Shown one piece after another: positions 39,122 through 48,175 of a stretch of 64,000 nucleotides of DNA; the stretch's first letter is position 1; the number at the start of each line of letters is the position of its first letter. This DNA comes from Clostridium brassicae (GTDB lineage Bacteria > Bacillota > Clostridia > Clostridiales > Clostridiaceae). The stretch spans positions 30,231 through 94,230 of the forward strand of contig NZ_JAPQFJ010000017.1 in NCBI RefSeq assembly GCF_026738875.1. Direction: 5' to 3'. The position numbers were made by a program, and so were the translations under genes. The notes below the pieces were generated by a model. That model did no database searches. It saw only the letters and a program-made list of their open reading frames with translations, and was not told where the DNA came from.

Positions 39122-41227
39122 ATGCAAAAAAATATTGCAGTTGTTACACTGGATGCAATGGCAGGAGCGTTTTATGCACAACAATTAAAGAATTTATTTG
39201 GTGATTGTATTGTAACCAATGAATATAGTGTGAGAGGAAATACAATCCCCAATATTCAAAAGGCAGATCTTTATCTAGTATCTACAGATGCTTTTGATAG
39301 TAATGAAGAATATAAACGATATATTCCTAAAGATGCGCCAATGGTAAAAATAAATATGACTTTTACAAAGGAAACCATTGAGGAGCTTTCTATGATTCCT
39401 AAAGGAACTAAGGCAATGCTTGTAAATTTAAGTTATAAAATGACAAGGGAAGTTATTGCTTCTTTAAGTAGCCTAGGAATTAATCAGATTGAATTTTATC
39501 CTTATCATCCTGGAATGAAAGATATACCAGGCATTGATTTTGCTATTACGCCTAGTGAAAACAGGTATGTTCCCAAAAATGTAAAGAGAATTATGGATAT
39601 TGGGCAGAGGGTGATGGATTCTTCTACAATTGTAGAAGTAGCACTAAAATTAAAGTTTGATGATTTATTGGAAAAAAAGGTTTTTCAAGAGTATTTTGCT
39701 TCTATAGCAGTTAATAACTATAGTATTCATCGTTTGTATGATCGTTCAGTTAGCATGGAAAGTCAATTTGAGATACTATTAAGTATTTTAGATGAGGGAA
39801 TTATAGGGATTGATAGCGAAGGATATGTTTTTTCATGTAATCATAAAGCAGAGAATATTGTTGGAATTAAAAGTGAAAATCTAATGGGAAAGTCGGTGCT
39901 AGAGTCATTACCAAAGATTCCTTTTGAAGAGTGTAAAAAAAACATGAAGACAATAGAACCAAAACTAATAAAAATAAATAAAGTTTATATTAATATGAGT
40001 ATTTTTCCAGTCATTAGAAATAGAAAGTTTATTGGAGCTTTTGTTATTCTTACTCGTTTTTCGGAGGAAGAGCATAAACAGAATAATTTGAGAATTCAGT
40101 TATGTAACAAAGGTCATAAGGCTAAATATACATTTGAAGATATTATAGGAAAAAGTCAGGCTATTGAAAAAGTATGTAAGATTGCAAAAAAGATGGCAAA
40201 AACAAAAGCCACCATTTTAATTACAGGAGAAAGTGGAACTGGAAAAGAATTATTTTCTCAAGCTATCCACAATGCTTCAAGTAGAAAAGATTATCCATTT
40301 ATAGCTATTAACTGTGGAGCTATGGCTGATAACCTTTTGGAAAGTGAATTATTTGGTTATGAGGAAGGTGCTTTTACAGGAGCTAAGAAAGGTGGCAAAA
40401 CAGGTCTATTTGAGTTTGCTCATAGAGGTACAATTTTTTTAGATGAGATTGAAGGAATGAGTCCTGCTCTGCAGATGAAACTTTTAAGAGTAATCCAAGA
40501 AAGAGAAGTTACAAGGATAGGTGGACATTCTATTATACAAATTGATGTTAGGATTATTGCTGCTACAAATGAAAGTTTGGAGAAGTTAGTTGAAAAGGGA
40601 AGTTTTAGAAAGGATTTATATTACCGTTTAAATACTTTACCTATTGAGTTACCACCTTTAAGAGATAGAAAAGAAGATATTATGTTGCTTTTGGAGGATA
40701 TAAAAAGTAAAGTAGGCGGAAATTTTGAGCTTAGTGAAGAAGTGAAAGATATTCTCTTGTCTCATAAATGGGATGGAAATGTAAGAGAACTTCATAATTA
40801 TGTTGAATATTTTACTTATATGGGCGAGCCTTTAATTACTATTGAGGAATTACCTGCAGGATTAGAAAAACAAGAAAAAAAACAGGTGGTTTATGAGGAG
40901 CATAGTGATTCTTATGATGACGTTTATAATCAAGTACTGAAAAAATACAAAGATTTGACAGTTGGATACGAAAATGAATTTGAGTTTATTTTAGGCAAAT
41001 TAGCTGTGGCTTATGAGCAAAGAAAATCAATAGGAAGAAAAAGATTAGCAGATTATGCTGATCATGAAGGATTATTTTTGACAGAACAAGAGATACGTAA
41101 TATGTTGTCAAAGCTGGCTGAAGTGGGACTAATAAGTTCATCAAGAGGGCGAGGAGGCAGCCGTATTACAAAGCTTGGTATGATGATTTACAAAAATGAA
41201 ATGCTCCCTAATAACGCAAAGTATTAA
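39122..41227 (+). CDS. Sigma-54 enhancer-binding activator with PAS domain
   Basis: 701 residues. The N-terminal 200 residues are an uncharacterised sensing region, then PAS (about 215-325), the AAA+ domain (about 345-585) with Walker A GESGTGKE, the sigma-54 contact loop GAFTGA and arginine-finger FRKDLYYRL. The C-terminal 100 residues form a winged-helix-like end (KSIGRKRLADYADHEGLFLTEQEIRNML) and not the usual Fis-type HTH. This order resembles clostridial amino-acid-responsive activators such as CdsR and PrdR. Its probable target is the sigma-54 promoter at 41541, right after its terminator. ATG follows GGGGAGG. Confidence 0.9.
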   Translation: MQKNIAVVTLDAMAGAFYAQQLKNLFGDCIVTNEYSVRGNTIPNIQKADLYLVSTDAFDSNEEYKRYIPKDAPMVKINMTFTKETIEELSMIPKGTKAMLVNLSYKMTREVIASLSSLGINQIEFYPYHPGMKDIPGIDFAITPSENRYVPKNVKRIMDIGQRVMDSSTIVEVALKLKFDDLLEKKVFQEYFASIAVNNYSIHRLYDRSVSMESQFEILLSILDEGIIGIDSEGYVFSCNHKAENIVGIKSENLMGKSVLESLPKIPFEECKKNMKTIEPKLIKINKVYINMSIFPVIRNRKFIGAFVILTRFSEEEHKQNNLRIQLCNKGHKAKYTFEDIIGKSQAIEKVCKIAKKMAKTKATILITGESGTGKELFSQAIHNASSRKDYPFIAINCGAMADNLLESELFGYEEGAFTGAKKGGKTGLFEFAHRGTIFLDEIEGMSPALQMKLLRVIQEREVTRIGGHSIIQIDVRIIAATNESLEKLVEKGSFRKDLYYRLNTLPIELPPLRDRKEDIMLLLEDIKSKVGGNFELSEEVKDILLSHKWDGNVRELHNYVEYFTYMGEPLITIEELPAGLEKQEKKQVVYEEHSDSYDDVYNQVLKKYKDLTVGYENEFEFILGKLAVAYEQRKSIGRKRLADYADHEGLFLTEQEIRNMLSKLAEVGLISSSRGRGGSRITKLGMMIYKNEMLPNNAKY

Positions 41228-41338
41228 GTTATAAAATAATTAGGATTAATAGGATTATTAGTTTTAGATGGGGTCCTAAATCCTATGTGAAATTTAATTA
41301 GTGAGCCTAAATTTTAATAATTGTATATAAAAAGAATC

Positions 41339-41386
41339 AATAGGTTTATTTGGTAAATGTGGTTAACCAAATAAACCTATTATCTT
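41339..41386 (+). terminator. Intrinsic terminator
   Basis: 16-bp perfect arms AATAGGTTTATTTGGT / ACCAAATAAACCTATT with an 11-nt loop, ending the sigma-54 activator transcript. Confidence 0.8.
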
Positions 41387-41540
41387 TTAAAAGTGGATTG
41401 TTTTTTAGTGAATAATTTATGACTTATAATTTCAAAACAATTCTAAATGAAGGAATCTTTAAAAGAAAGTTACTCTTTACATTCTTCTAAAAGAGAGCCA
41501 GAAATAAAATAATCAGATATAGAATATAGCCAATAAAAAT

Positions 41541-41556
41541 TGGCATAATTATTGCT
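41541..41556 (+). promoter_or_regulatory. Sigma-54 promoter of patB-like operon
   Basis: TGGCATAATTATTGCT: -24 GG at 41542-41543 and -12 GC at 41554-41555, exactly 10 bp between, matching TGGCAC-N5-TTGCT in all but the last base of the -24 element. Start site expected near 41567. Confidence 0.85.
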
Positions 41557-41616
41557 CATTGTATTTTGTGATGATAATATTAATAACAAATTGGCAACAA
41601 GGGAAAGGTGATAAAA

Positions 41617-42789
41617 ATGATTTATGATTTTGATAAAATAAGTTACAGAGAAGGAACTAATTGCGCAAAATATGATGAGCGTATAAAAAAATTTGGAACA
41701 GATGATGTAATTCCTTTATGGATAGCAGACATGGATTTTGCTACAGCTAAACCAATTACTGATGCTATAAAAGCAAGAGCAGAACAAGAAATATTTGGAT
41801 ATGTTTCAAGACCTGATGAATATTTTGATTCTTTGTGTAGATGGCAAAAGAAGAGAAATAATTGGGATATTGATAAAGAACTTTTAAGCTTTAGTGTTGG
41901 AGTTGTACCAGCTCTTGCAGCTCTTATAAGACAGTTAAGTGAAATTGGTGATGAAATTTTAATTCAAACACCAGTATATCCTGAATTTTATGACATAGTA
42001 GAAGCTGCAGATAGAAAAGTTTTAGCAAGTCGTCTTGTAGAAAAGGATGGGGCATGGAGCATTGATTATACTGATTTTGAAAATAAATTAAAAAGACATC
42101 CAAAAGCTTTTATTCTTTGCAATCCACAAAATCCAACTGGACATCCATGGTCAAGAGAAGAGCTTACAAAAATGGGAGAGTTATGTATTAAATATGGAGT
42201 AACAGTAATTTCTGATGAAATTCATGCTGATTTAATGTTATGGGGAAATAAACATATCCCTATGGCAAGTATTTCAAGAGAATTTGCAGCTAATACTATT
42301 ACATGTACTGCTATAAGCAAGACTTTTAATTTAGCAGGACTACAAGCTGCTTCAGTTATTTTTAATAACCAAGAAGAAAAGGCAAAATTCGAAAAGTTAT
42401 GGCATAGTTTAGAAATTCATAGAAACAATAGTTTTAGCCTTGTGGCTTCAATTGCTGCTTACAATGAAGGTGAAGAGTGGCTTGAGCAATTACTAAAGTA
42501 TTTAGAAGATAATATGAAATTTATTCATAGTTATTGTAAAAAATATATTCCAAAGATTAAACCTAACATCCCTGAGTGTACTTACTTAGTATGGATTGAT
42601 TGCCGTGAATTAGGACTTACAGATGAAGAGCTAAATGAATTTATGATTAAAAAAGCTAAAATTGGATTGAATGCTGGTAATGGCTTTGATAGAGACTTAA
42701 CAGGATTCATGAGATTGAATGCAGCATGTCCGCGTTCTATTCTTGAAAAAGCCCTTGATCAATTAAAAGATGCAGTTAATAATTTATAA
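41617..42789 (+). CDS. PatB/MalY-type PLP-dependent C-S lyase/aminotransferase
   Basis: 390 residues from the ATG at 41617 after AAAGGTG; the GTG at 41608 lies in the ribosome site. Fold-type I PLP enzyme: CNPQNPTGHPWSREEL, VISDEIHADL and the PLP lysine Lys235 in AISKTFNLAGLQ. The IYDFDKISYREGTNCAKYD opening is typical of PatB/MalY cystathionine beta-lyases, which release H2S or thiols from cysteine derivatives. Driven by a sigma-54 promoter and followed by a glutaredoxin-like gene, which favours sulfur amino acid breakdown. Confidence 0.92.
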   Translation: MIYDFDKISYREGTNCAKYDERIKKFGTDDVIPLWIADMDFATAKPITDAIKARAEQEIFGYVSRPDEYFDSLCRWQKKRNNWDIDKELLSFSVGVVPALAALIRQLSEIGDEILIQTPVYPEFYDIVEAADRKVLASRLVEKDGAWSIDYTDFENKLKRHPKAFILCNPQNPTGHPWSREELTKMGELCIKYGVTVISDEIHADLMLWGNKHIPMASISREFAANTITCTAISKTFNLAGLQAASVIFNNQEEKAKFEKLWHSLEIHRNNSFSLVASIAAYNEGEEWLEQLLKYLEDNMKFIHSYCKKYIPKIKPNIPECTYLVWIDCRELGLTDEELNEFMIKKAKIGLNAGNGFDRDLTGFMRLNAACPRSILEKALDQLKDAVNNL

Positions 42790-42886
42790 TAACAATAGAA
42801 AGCCTTTAAAAAAATAGCATTTTAAAAAAGTAAGAAATAAATATTATAATAAATAAAAATTTTTAACTAAAGAGAGGAGAAATAAA

Positions 42887-43135
42887 ATGAGCATTATTAT
42901 GTATGGAAGTGAGTTATGTGAAGATACTATGGAGGCAAAAAAATTATTTGAAGAAAATAAAGTTGAGTATGTTTTTAAAGACATTACAAAAGAATTATCA
43001 AATTTAAAAGAATTTTTAGCTATAAGAGACACTAATTCTTGTTATAGTAAAATAAGAGAAGAACATGGAATTGGTATGCCATGTATTGTAAAAGAAGATG
43101 GAAGTATAACTTTAGAGCCTAAAGATGTACTTTAA
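42887..43135 (+). CDS. Glutaredoxin-like thioredoxin-fold protein
   Basis: 82 residues. Thioredoxin fold with MYGSELCEDTMEAKKLF at the active site: a single N-terminal cysteine (CEDT) where classical glutaredoxins have CPYC, a monothiol-like centre. The cis-proline strand is GMPCIV, with another cysteine beside the proline. AGAGGAG ribosome site. Likely co-transcribed with the C-S lyase, where it could handle persulfide or thiol products; inference. Confidence 0.82.
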   Translation: MSIIMYGSELCEDTMEAKKLFEENKVEYVFKDITKELSNLKEFLAIRDTNSCYSKIREEHGIGMPCIVKEDGSITLEPKDVL

Positions 43136-43222
43136 TTTGAAATTACATGTTTTAACAAATTAATGATTTTATATAATCTGAAAAACGATATTAAAAGCAT
43201 AGTTCTAAAAAGAAATTGTTTA

Positions 43223-43253
43223 AAAAGACTGGTGGGGTAACTGCCAGTCTTTT
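43223..43253 (+). terminator. Intrinsic terminator
   Basis: 10-bp perfect arms AAAAGACTGG / CCAGTCTTTT with an 11-nt loop, closing the sigma-54 lyase operon. Confidence 0.85.
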
Positions 43254-43349
43254 GTTGTATATAAAATAAAATTATCACACAATATATTTGTAAAATAATC
43301 CAAAATGGTATAATATTATGAAATAAAAACAAACTTATACAAGAATTGA

Positions 43350-43493
43350 ATTAAATACTATGAAGGAATTAACAAGAAAGAGGAGTTGATAAATGAATAT
43401 TTATTATTATATTTAGAAATAAACTATAACGAATATGCAAAATCCATCCGTGTAGCTTATACTATACGAGATATAGAAAGGAAAGTTGTATAA
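43350..43493 (+). pseudogene. Coding-like frame with HTH-like tail, joined to the next gene
   Basis: After a TGA at 43347 the frame stays open for 47 codons and ends in TAATG, overlapping the start of the methyltransferase gene by one base, which suggests translational coupling. The encoded tail NEYAKSIRVAYTIRDIER resembles a helix-turn-helix. No ATG is present; TTG at 43386 (34 residues) is the only usual start and it abuts the AGAGGAG site. Either a tiny coupled gene or the remnant of a truncated regulator. Confidence 0.35.
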
Positions 43494-44329
43494 TGGTTGG
43501 GGAAAAAGTAAAGTCTACTAACATATGGAATAAAGTTGCACATGATTTTAGTAAAGGTGGACCTGATTTTTGGAATGAATTTGGAAAGCGATTAGTGGAA
43601 CTTTCTAGTATTAAAGAAGGAGCAAAAATATTAGATGTAGCAATGGGAAGAGGTGCTTCATTATTTCCTGCAATAAAAAAGATTGGTAAAAACGGTTATG
43701 CTATAGGGATAGACATTTCAGAGAATATGGTAAATGAAACATATAATGATATAGTAAAACAAAGTATAAATAATGCGGAAGTTAGAAAGATGAATGCATT
43801 GAATTTAAGATTTAATGATAATTTTTTTGATAATGTTATCTGTGGATTTGGTATTGGCTATATTTTACCTAGTGATATCAAATTAACCGAAATAATAAGA
43901 GTTCTTAAGAAAAATGGACAAGTTGGATTTAGTATTTGGGGAGTGCAAGAACAGAAAAAATGGTTAGTTGATATAACTAATAAATACATAAATATAAAGT
44001 CACCTAATAAAAAGAGTGCTGAAAAATCAAATATTACAGAATTTAATACAATAAATGATGTAAAAAGAATATTGGAAAACTCAGGATTAAAAAATGTTAA
44101 AGTATATCAAGAAGAATCGGATATTATTTATAAAAGCAAAGAAGAGTGGTGGAAAGAAATGAATTCTAATGAAGTAAGAATGGCTTTTGATGAGATAGAG
44201 AAGCTAGGTTCTGACAAATTTAAAGAATACAAAAAAGAGATATTTAATATTCTTGAAAGATATAAAAAAGAAGATGGCTTTCATCTTAACATGCCTGTAA
44301 TATATGCATTTGGAGAAAAATTTTTTTGA
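43493..44329 (+). CDS. SAM-dependent methyltransferase (class I)
   Basis: 278 residues. Rossmann methyltransferase core with motif I ILDVAMGRGASLFP (about 43-56), acidic GIDISENMV and motif IV NVICGFGIGYI; UbiE/COQ5-like. The usual G-x-G-x-G loop is altered (AMGRG), as in some small-molecule methylases. The C-terminal third is helical and variable. The substrate is unknown. AGAAAGG site. The EEP-family gene follows 21 nt after the stop. Confidence 0.85.
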   Translation: MVGEKVKSTNIWNKVAHDFSKGGPDFWNEFGKRLVELSSIKEGAKILDVAMGRGASLFPAIKKIGKNGYAIGIDISENMVNETYNDIVKQSINNAEVRKMNALNLRFNDNFFDNVICGFGIGYILPSDIKLTEIIRVLKKNGQVGFSIWGVQEQKKWLVDITNKYINIKSPNKKSAEKSNITEFNTINDVKRILENSGLKNVKVYQEESDIIYKSKEEWWKEMNSNEVRMAFDEIEKLGSDKFKEYKKEIFNILERYKKEDGFHLNMPVIYAFGEKFF

Positions 44330-44350
44330 TGAAATTTGGGAGGATGAATT

Positions 44351-45142
44351 ATGAGAATTTTAACTTTAAATTGCCATTCTTGGCAAGAAGAAAAACAAAT
44401 AGAAAAAATAAAATATTTGGCAAAGATAATCTATCAGAATAATTATGATATCATTGCCCTTCAAGAAGTTAGTCAGAGCATTAATAGCAAAGTATTATTT
44501 GATAATATAAAAGAAGATAATTTTGGGTTTATATTAATGAAAGAACTTGAAAAATTAGGGGAAACTAGATTTAAATTTCTGTGGGAGTTTTCCCATATAG
44601 GTTATGATAAATATGAAGAAGGTATTTCTATATTAACTAAACATCATATAAAAGAAAAAGAGTCTTTCTATGTTTCTAAAAGTAAAGATCAAAGTTATTG
44701 GAAAACTAGAAAGATAATAAAATGTAAAATAGTTTACAATAATAAACCTATCTCAGTTTACTCCTGTCACTTAGGTTGGTGGGATGACAAAGAGGAAGAT
44801 TTTAAATTTCAAGCAAATAAATTACTTGAACATGTGAAAAAAGATGAAACATGCATACTAATGGGTGATTTTAACAATGATGCATTCTTAAGTAATGAAG
44901 GATATGATTATATTATAGATAAAAACATTAAAGATATATACAATTTAGCTAAAATGAAAGATAATGGTGTAACTATTATTGGAAAGATTGATGGTTGGGA
45001 AGGTAATACAAAAAATATGAGGTTAGACCTAATATTATCTAATAAAAATTTAAAAGTAGAATATTGTAAAGTTATATTTAATGGAATAAGAGGAAAAACA
45101 ATTTCAGACCATTTTGGGGTTGAAGCAAAAATAGAATTTTAA
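44351..45142 (+). CDS. Endonuclease/exonuclease/phosphatase (EEP) family protein
   Basis: 263 residues. EEP metal-phosphoesterase motifs in order: RILTLNCHSW, IALQEVSQ, VYSCHLGWW, MGDFNND and ISDHFGVEA. The opening resembles the maltose-6'-phosphate phosphatase (MapP) group of sugar-phosphate phosphatases more than DNA endonucleases; with PTS genes downstream a sugar-phosphate role is plausible but unproven. GGGAGG site. Confidence 0.85.
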   Translation: MRILTLNCHSWQEEKQIEKIKYLAKIIYQNNYDIIALQEVSQSINSKVLFDNIKEDNFGFILMKELEKLGETRFKFLWEFSHIGYDKYEEGISILTKHHIKEKESFYVSKSKDQSYWKTRKIIKCKIVYNNKPISVYSCHLGWWDDKEEDFKFQANKLLEHVKKDETCILMGDFNNDAFLSNEGYDYIIDKNIKDIYNLAKMKDNGVTIIGKIDGWEGNTKNMRLDLILSNKNLKVEYCKVIFNGIRGKTISDHFGVEAKIEF

Positions 45143-45343
45143 AATAATCAATAAATTATTCTAGTATAAAGATGTGTATTTAAAAAATAAAAACCCACAA
45201 GGTAGTATTATAATAATTTTACTTAATTTTAAAAACTTATTATAAATAATTGTCATTTAAGAATATACTTCCAAATAATATATGATATTATAATATATGT
45301 AATAAGGGTTAATTAATGTAATAGAATTGCGTGGGGGAGAAGA

Positions 45344-48040
45344 ATGAAAAGAATAGATACAGTATATGAAGAACTCAAAAAAAATTGTATAAGAAATTTT
45401 AGAGAGAAAGGTAAGGTTATTGGATTTTCTACCCAAAATTTAGCTGAAAGACTAAATATTCATAGAAGTAATGTATCTAGTGATTTAAACAAACTATACA
45501 AAATGGGGAGAATCATTAAAATACAAGGTAAACCTGTGTTATATAAAATAAAAGATAAAGAATTGAGTGAAGGTTACTTTGAAGGTATAAATACAGATGT
45601 CTTCGACAATATAATAGGTTCCAATTTAAGTTTAAAGAACTCAGTGCAGCAAGCAAGAGCAGCTATAATGTATCCGCCTAAAGGGCTTCATACTATAATT
45701 CTTGGGGAAACAGGAACAGGAAAATCTATGTTTGCAGAAAGTATGTATAATTATGCTAAACATATAGGAAAAATTAAAGATAATGCACCATTCATAATTT
45801 TTAATTGCTCAGATTATGCCAATAATCCCCAATTGCTTATGAGTCAACTTTTTGGAGTGAAAAAGGGTGCTTATACTGGAGCTAATAAGGATAAATCAGG
45901 GCTTATAGAAAAAGCTAATGATGGAATTCTTTTTTTAGATGAAGTACATAGACTACCACCAGAAGGACAAGAAATGCTATTTTATATAATAGATAAAGGA
46001 GTATATAGAAAACTTGGAGAAGTGGATATTCAACACAAAGCTAATATATTAATAATATGTGCTACTACTGAAAATGTTGAATCTGTCCTTTTAAAAACTT
46101 TTATAAGAAGAATACCTATGATAATTAGATTACCATCATTAAAAGACAGAACAATAGAAGAAAGATACTCGCTCATAAGTAATTTTTTCAAGGAAGAAGC
46201 AAGATGTATAAAATCAGATATAAAAGTTACAGCAAATGCTTTAAAAGCTTTGTTGTTATATGATTGTCCTAATAATATAGGTCAATTAAAAAGCGATATA
46301 AAATTATGCTGTGCTAAAGCATTTTTAGAGAGTATGCTAAAGAACAGCAAGGATATATGTGTCCAAAGTGAGGACTTGCAAAAATATATAATACAAGGAC
46401 TTTTATTATATAAATCTTGTAGAGAAGAAATTGATAAATTTGTAAATATAGATATTACAAAATTTCAAGTAGAGAATAAAGATTCTTCGGAGAATAAAGA
46501 TATAAAGGTTTATAATTTTTATGAATATCTGGAAGGTAAAAGGAAATCATTAGAAGCTAAAGGAATTAATGAAAAAGATATAAAGCTTATAATGAGTTTA
46601 GATATAGATACTTATTTTAAAAAATATATTTTAAATATTGATGAAAAACATTTAGATAAAATATATAAAGTGGTAGATAAAAAAATCGTAAATATAGTGG
46701 ATAAATTTTTGAACTATTGCGAAGAAAAAATGTATAAAAAATTTGAAGCAAAAATATTATATGGATTATCAATGCATGTTGCTAGTTCCATAGAAAGAAT
46801 AAGAAGTGGTAAGGAAATAAAGAACCACCAATTAGAATATATAAAGAAAAATTATGTTGAAGAATTTAAGTATGCGTACTTATTAAAAGAAAAAATAGAA
46901 GAATCATTTAACATAAAAGTACCTGAAGATGAAGTTGGATTTATATGTATGTTTCTATGTGTAAATAAAGAAATTATTGAGTCTGATGGGAAGGTTGCTG
47001 TTCTAGTAGCTATGCATGGAGAAAGTAGTGCAACCTCTATAGTAGATGTAGCAAATAGGCTTTTAGAAGAAAATTATGCAGTTGGATATAATATGCCTTT
47101 AGAACAAAAACCAGAAGATGCACTAGAAAATCTAATTAGTATATCAAAAAAAATTAATAAAGGAAAAGGCATTTTGCTTTTAGTTGATATGGGATCATTG
47201 GTTTTTTTTGGTGATCTTATATATGAAAGAACTAAAATACCAGTTAAAACTATAGAAATGGTATGTACACCCATGGTTTTAGAAGGAACAAGAAAAGCTT
47301 TGGTTAATTCCTCTTTAGAGGAAGTATATGAGGCTTGCTTAAATTTAAGTCCTTATATAGGAAGAATATATATAGAAAATTTTGATTTCAATCATAAGCT
47401 AAAAAAAGATGTGATAATTACAGCTTGTATTACAGGTGAAGGAACTGCAGTTAAGTTAAAATCTATAATTGAACATAAGCTTAATACGAAAGACAAGGAT
47501 GTAGATGTATTATGTATTGATATACTTAGCAAAGATAAGTTTAACAAGGACATAGAAAAAATAAAAGAAGATAAAAATGTAATAGCTGTGATCAGTGCTA
47601 TAAAACCCCTTGATGACTCTATATTATATATATCTACCTCTGATATATTTAATGAGGAAAAAATACTTATTTTAGATGAACGCATGAATATGCTAAAGAC
47701 GATAAACAATATGAAAAGTGTAATAGAGGAAAATATAAATATAGATTCATCTAAATATATTGAGAGTTTTAAAAATTTTTATATGTATTTATTGGGTGAA
47801 AAAGTGCAATTAGATGAAAATTTGATAGTTGGATTAATACTACATATAGGATGTGTATTAGAACGTGTGTTAAGTAATAAAAAAATGAAACACTTAAATA
47901 CAAATATACAGATTCCTAGTGGATATGAAGAAAATATAAAATTAATCAAAAATGCAGTATTACCCATAGAACGGAAGTTTTCTGTATCTATGACTATGGA
48001 AGAATATATAAATATAACAAAAATTATATATTCTATTTAA
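45344..48040 (+). CDS. LevR-type sigma-54 activator with PRD and PTS domains
   Basis: 898 residues. N-terminal HTH (about 5-70, STQNLAERLNIHRSNVSSDL), AAA+ domain (about 85-340) with GETGTGKS, the sigma-54 loop as GAYTGA and FLDEVHRL, then PRD1 (about 455-570, with MHVASSIERIRSG), an EIIA-Man-like domain (about 575-690; phospho-His in VAMHGESSATS), an EIIB-Gat-like segment (about 698-785; ACITGEGTA) and PRD2 at the end. PTS phosphorylation of these domains tunes activity. Its terminator is directly followed by a sigma-54 promoter for the PTS/GH4 operon, its likely target. Paralogue of the protein at 51827. Confidence 0.94.
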   Translation: MKRIDTVYEELKKNCIRNFREKGKVIGFSTQNLAERLNIHRSNVSSDLNKLYKMGRIIKIQGKPVLYKIKDKELSEGYFEGINTDVFDNIIGSNLSLKNSVQQARAAIMYPPKGLHTIILGETGTGKSMFAESMYNYAKHIGKIKDNAPFIIFNCSDYANNPQLLMSQLFGVKKGAYTGANKDKSGLIEKANDGILFLDEVHRLPPEGQEMLFYIIDKGVYRKLGEVDIQHKANILIICATTENVESVLLKTFIRRIPMIIRLPSLKDRTIEERYSLISNFFKEEARCIKSDIKVTANALKALLLYDCPNNIGQLKSDIKLCCAKAFLESMLKNSKDICVQSEDLQKYIIQGLLLYKSCREEIDKFVNIDITKFQVENKDSSENKDIKVYNFYEYLEGKRKSLEAKGINEKDIKLIMSLDIDTYFKKYILNIDEKHLDKIYKVVDKKIVNIVDKFLNYCEEKMYKKFEAKILYGLSMHVASSIERIRSGKEIKNHQLEYIKKNYVEEFKYAYLLKEKIEESFNIKVPEDEVGFICMFLCVNKEIIESDGKVAVLVAMHGESSATSIVDVANRLLEENYAVGYNMPLEQKPEDALENLISISKKINKGKGILLLVDMGSLVFFGDLIYERTKIPVKTIEMVCTPMVLEGTRKALVNSSLEEVYEACLNLSPYIGRIYIENFDFNHKLKKDVIITACITGEGTAVKLKSIIEHKLNTKDKDVDVLCIDILSKDKFNKDIEKIKEDKNVIAVISAIKPLDDSILYISTSDIFNEEKILILDERMNMLKTINNMKSVIEENINIDSSKYIESFKNFYMYLLGEKVQLDENLIVGLILHIGCVLERVLSNKKMKHLNTNIQIPSGYEENIKLIKNAVLPIERKFSVSMTMEEYINITKIIYSI

Positions 48041-48043
48041 CAC

Positions 48044-48053
48044 ACACATGTGT
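48044..48053. promoter_or_regulatory. Candidate activator-binding palindrome
   Basis: ACACATGTGT, inside AACACACACATGTGTATT, about 75 bp upstream of the -24 element and just after the activator gene; a position fit for an enhancer site. Function inferred. Confidence 0.35.
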
Positions 48054-48084
48054 ATTAAAATAGAATAAAATGAAACACATAGCG

Positions 48085-48117
48085 TAGAAGCTCCTTATAA
48101 AAGAGCTTCTATTTTTT
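48085..48117 (+). terminator. Intrinsic terminator
   Basis: 9-bp arms TAGAAGCTC / GAGCTTCTA and TTTTTT. The last T is the first base of the sigma-54 promoter, so one transcript ends where the next promoter begins. Confidence 0.9.
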
Positions 48118-48132
48118 GGCACAAAATATGCT
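48117..48132 (+). promoter_or_regulatory. Sigma-54 promoter of PTS/GH4 operon
   Basis: TGGCACAAAATATGCT: perfect -24 TGGCAC, GC at 48130-48131, GG-N10-GC spacing. Start site expected near 48143, about 33 nt before the IIC gene. Confidence 0.88.
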
Positions 48133-48175
48133 GAAATATATGTAACAATTATAATTCTAATAGGAGGGTTATTTT

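Noticed and set aside
47074..47967. Minus-strand open frames within the first LevR-type gene
   Set aside because: Antisense to a full-length, domain-complete regulator; no ribosome sites or recognisable motifs.
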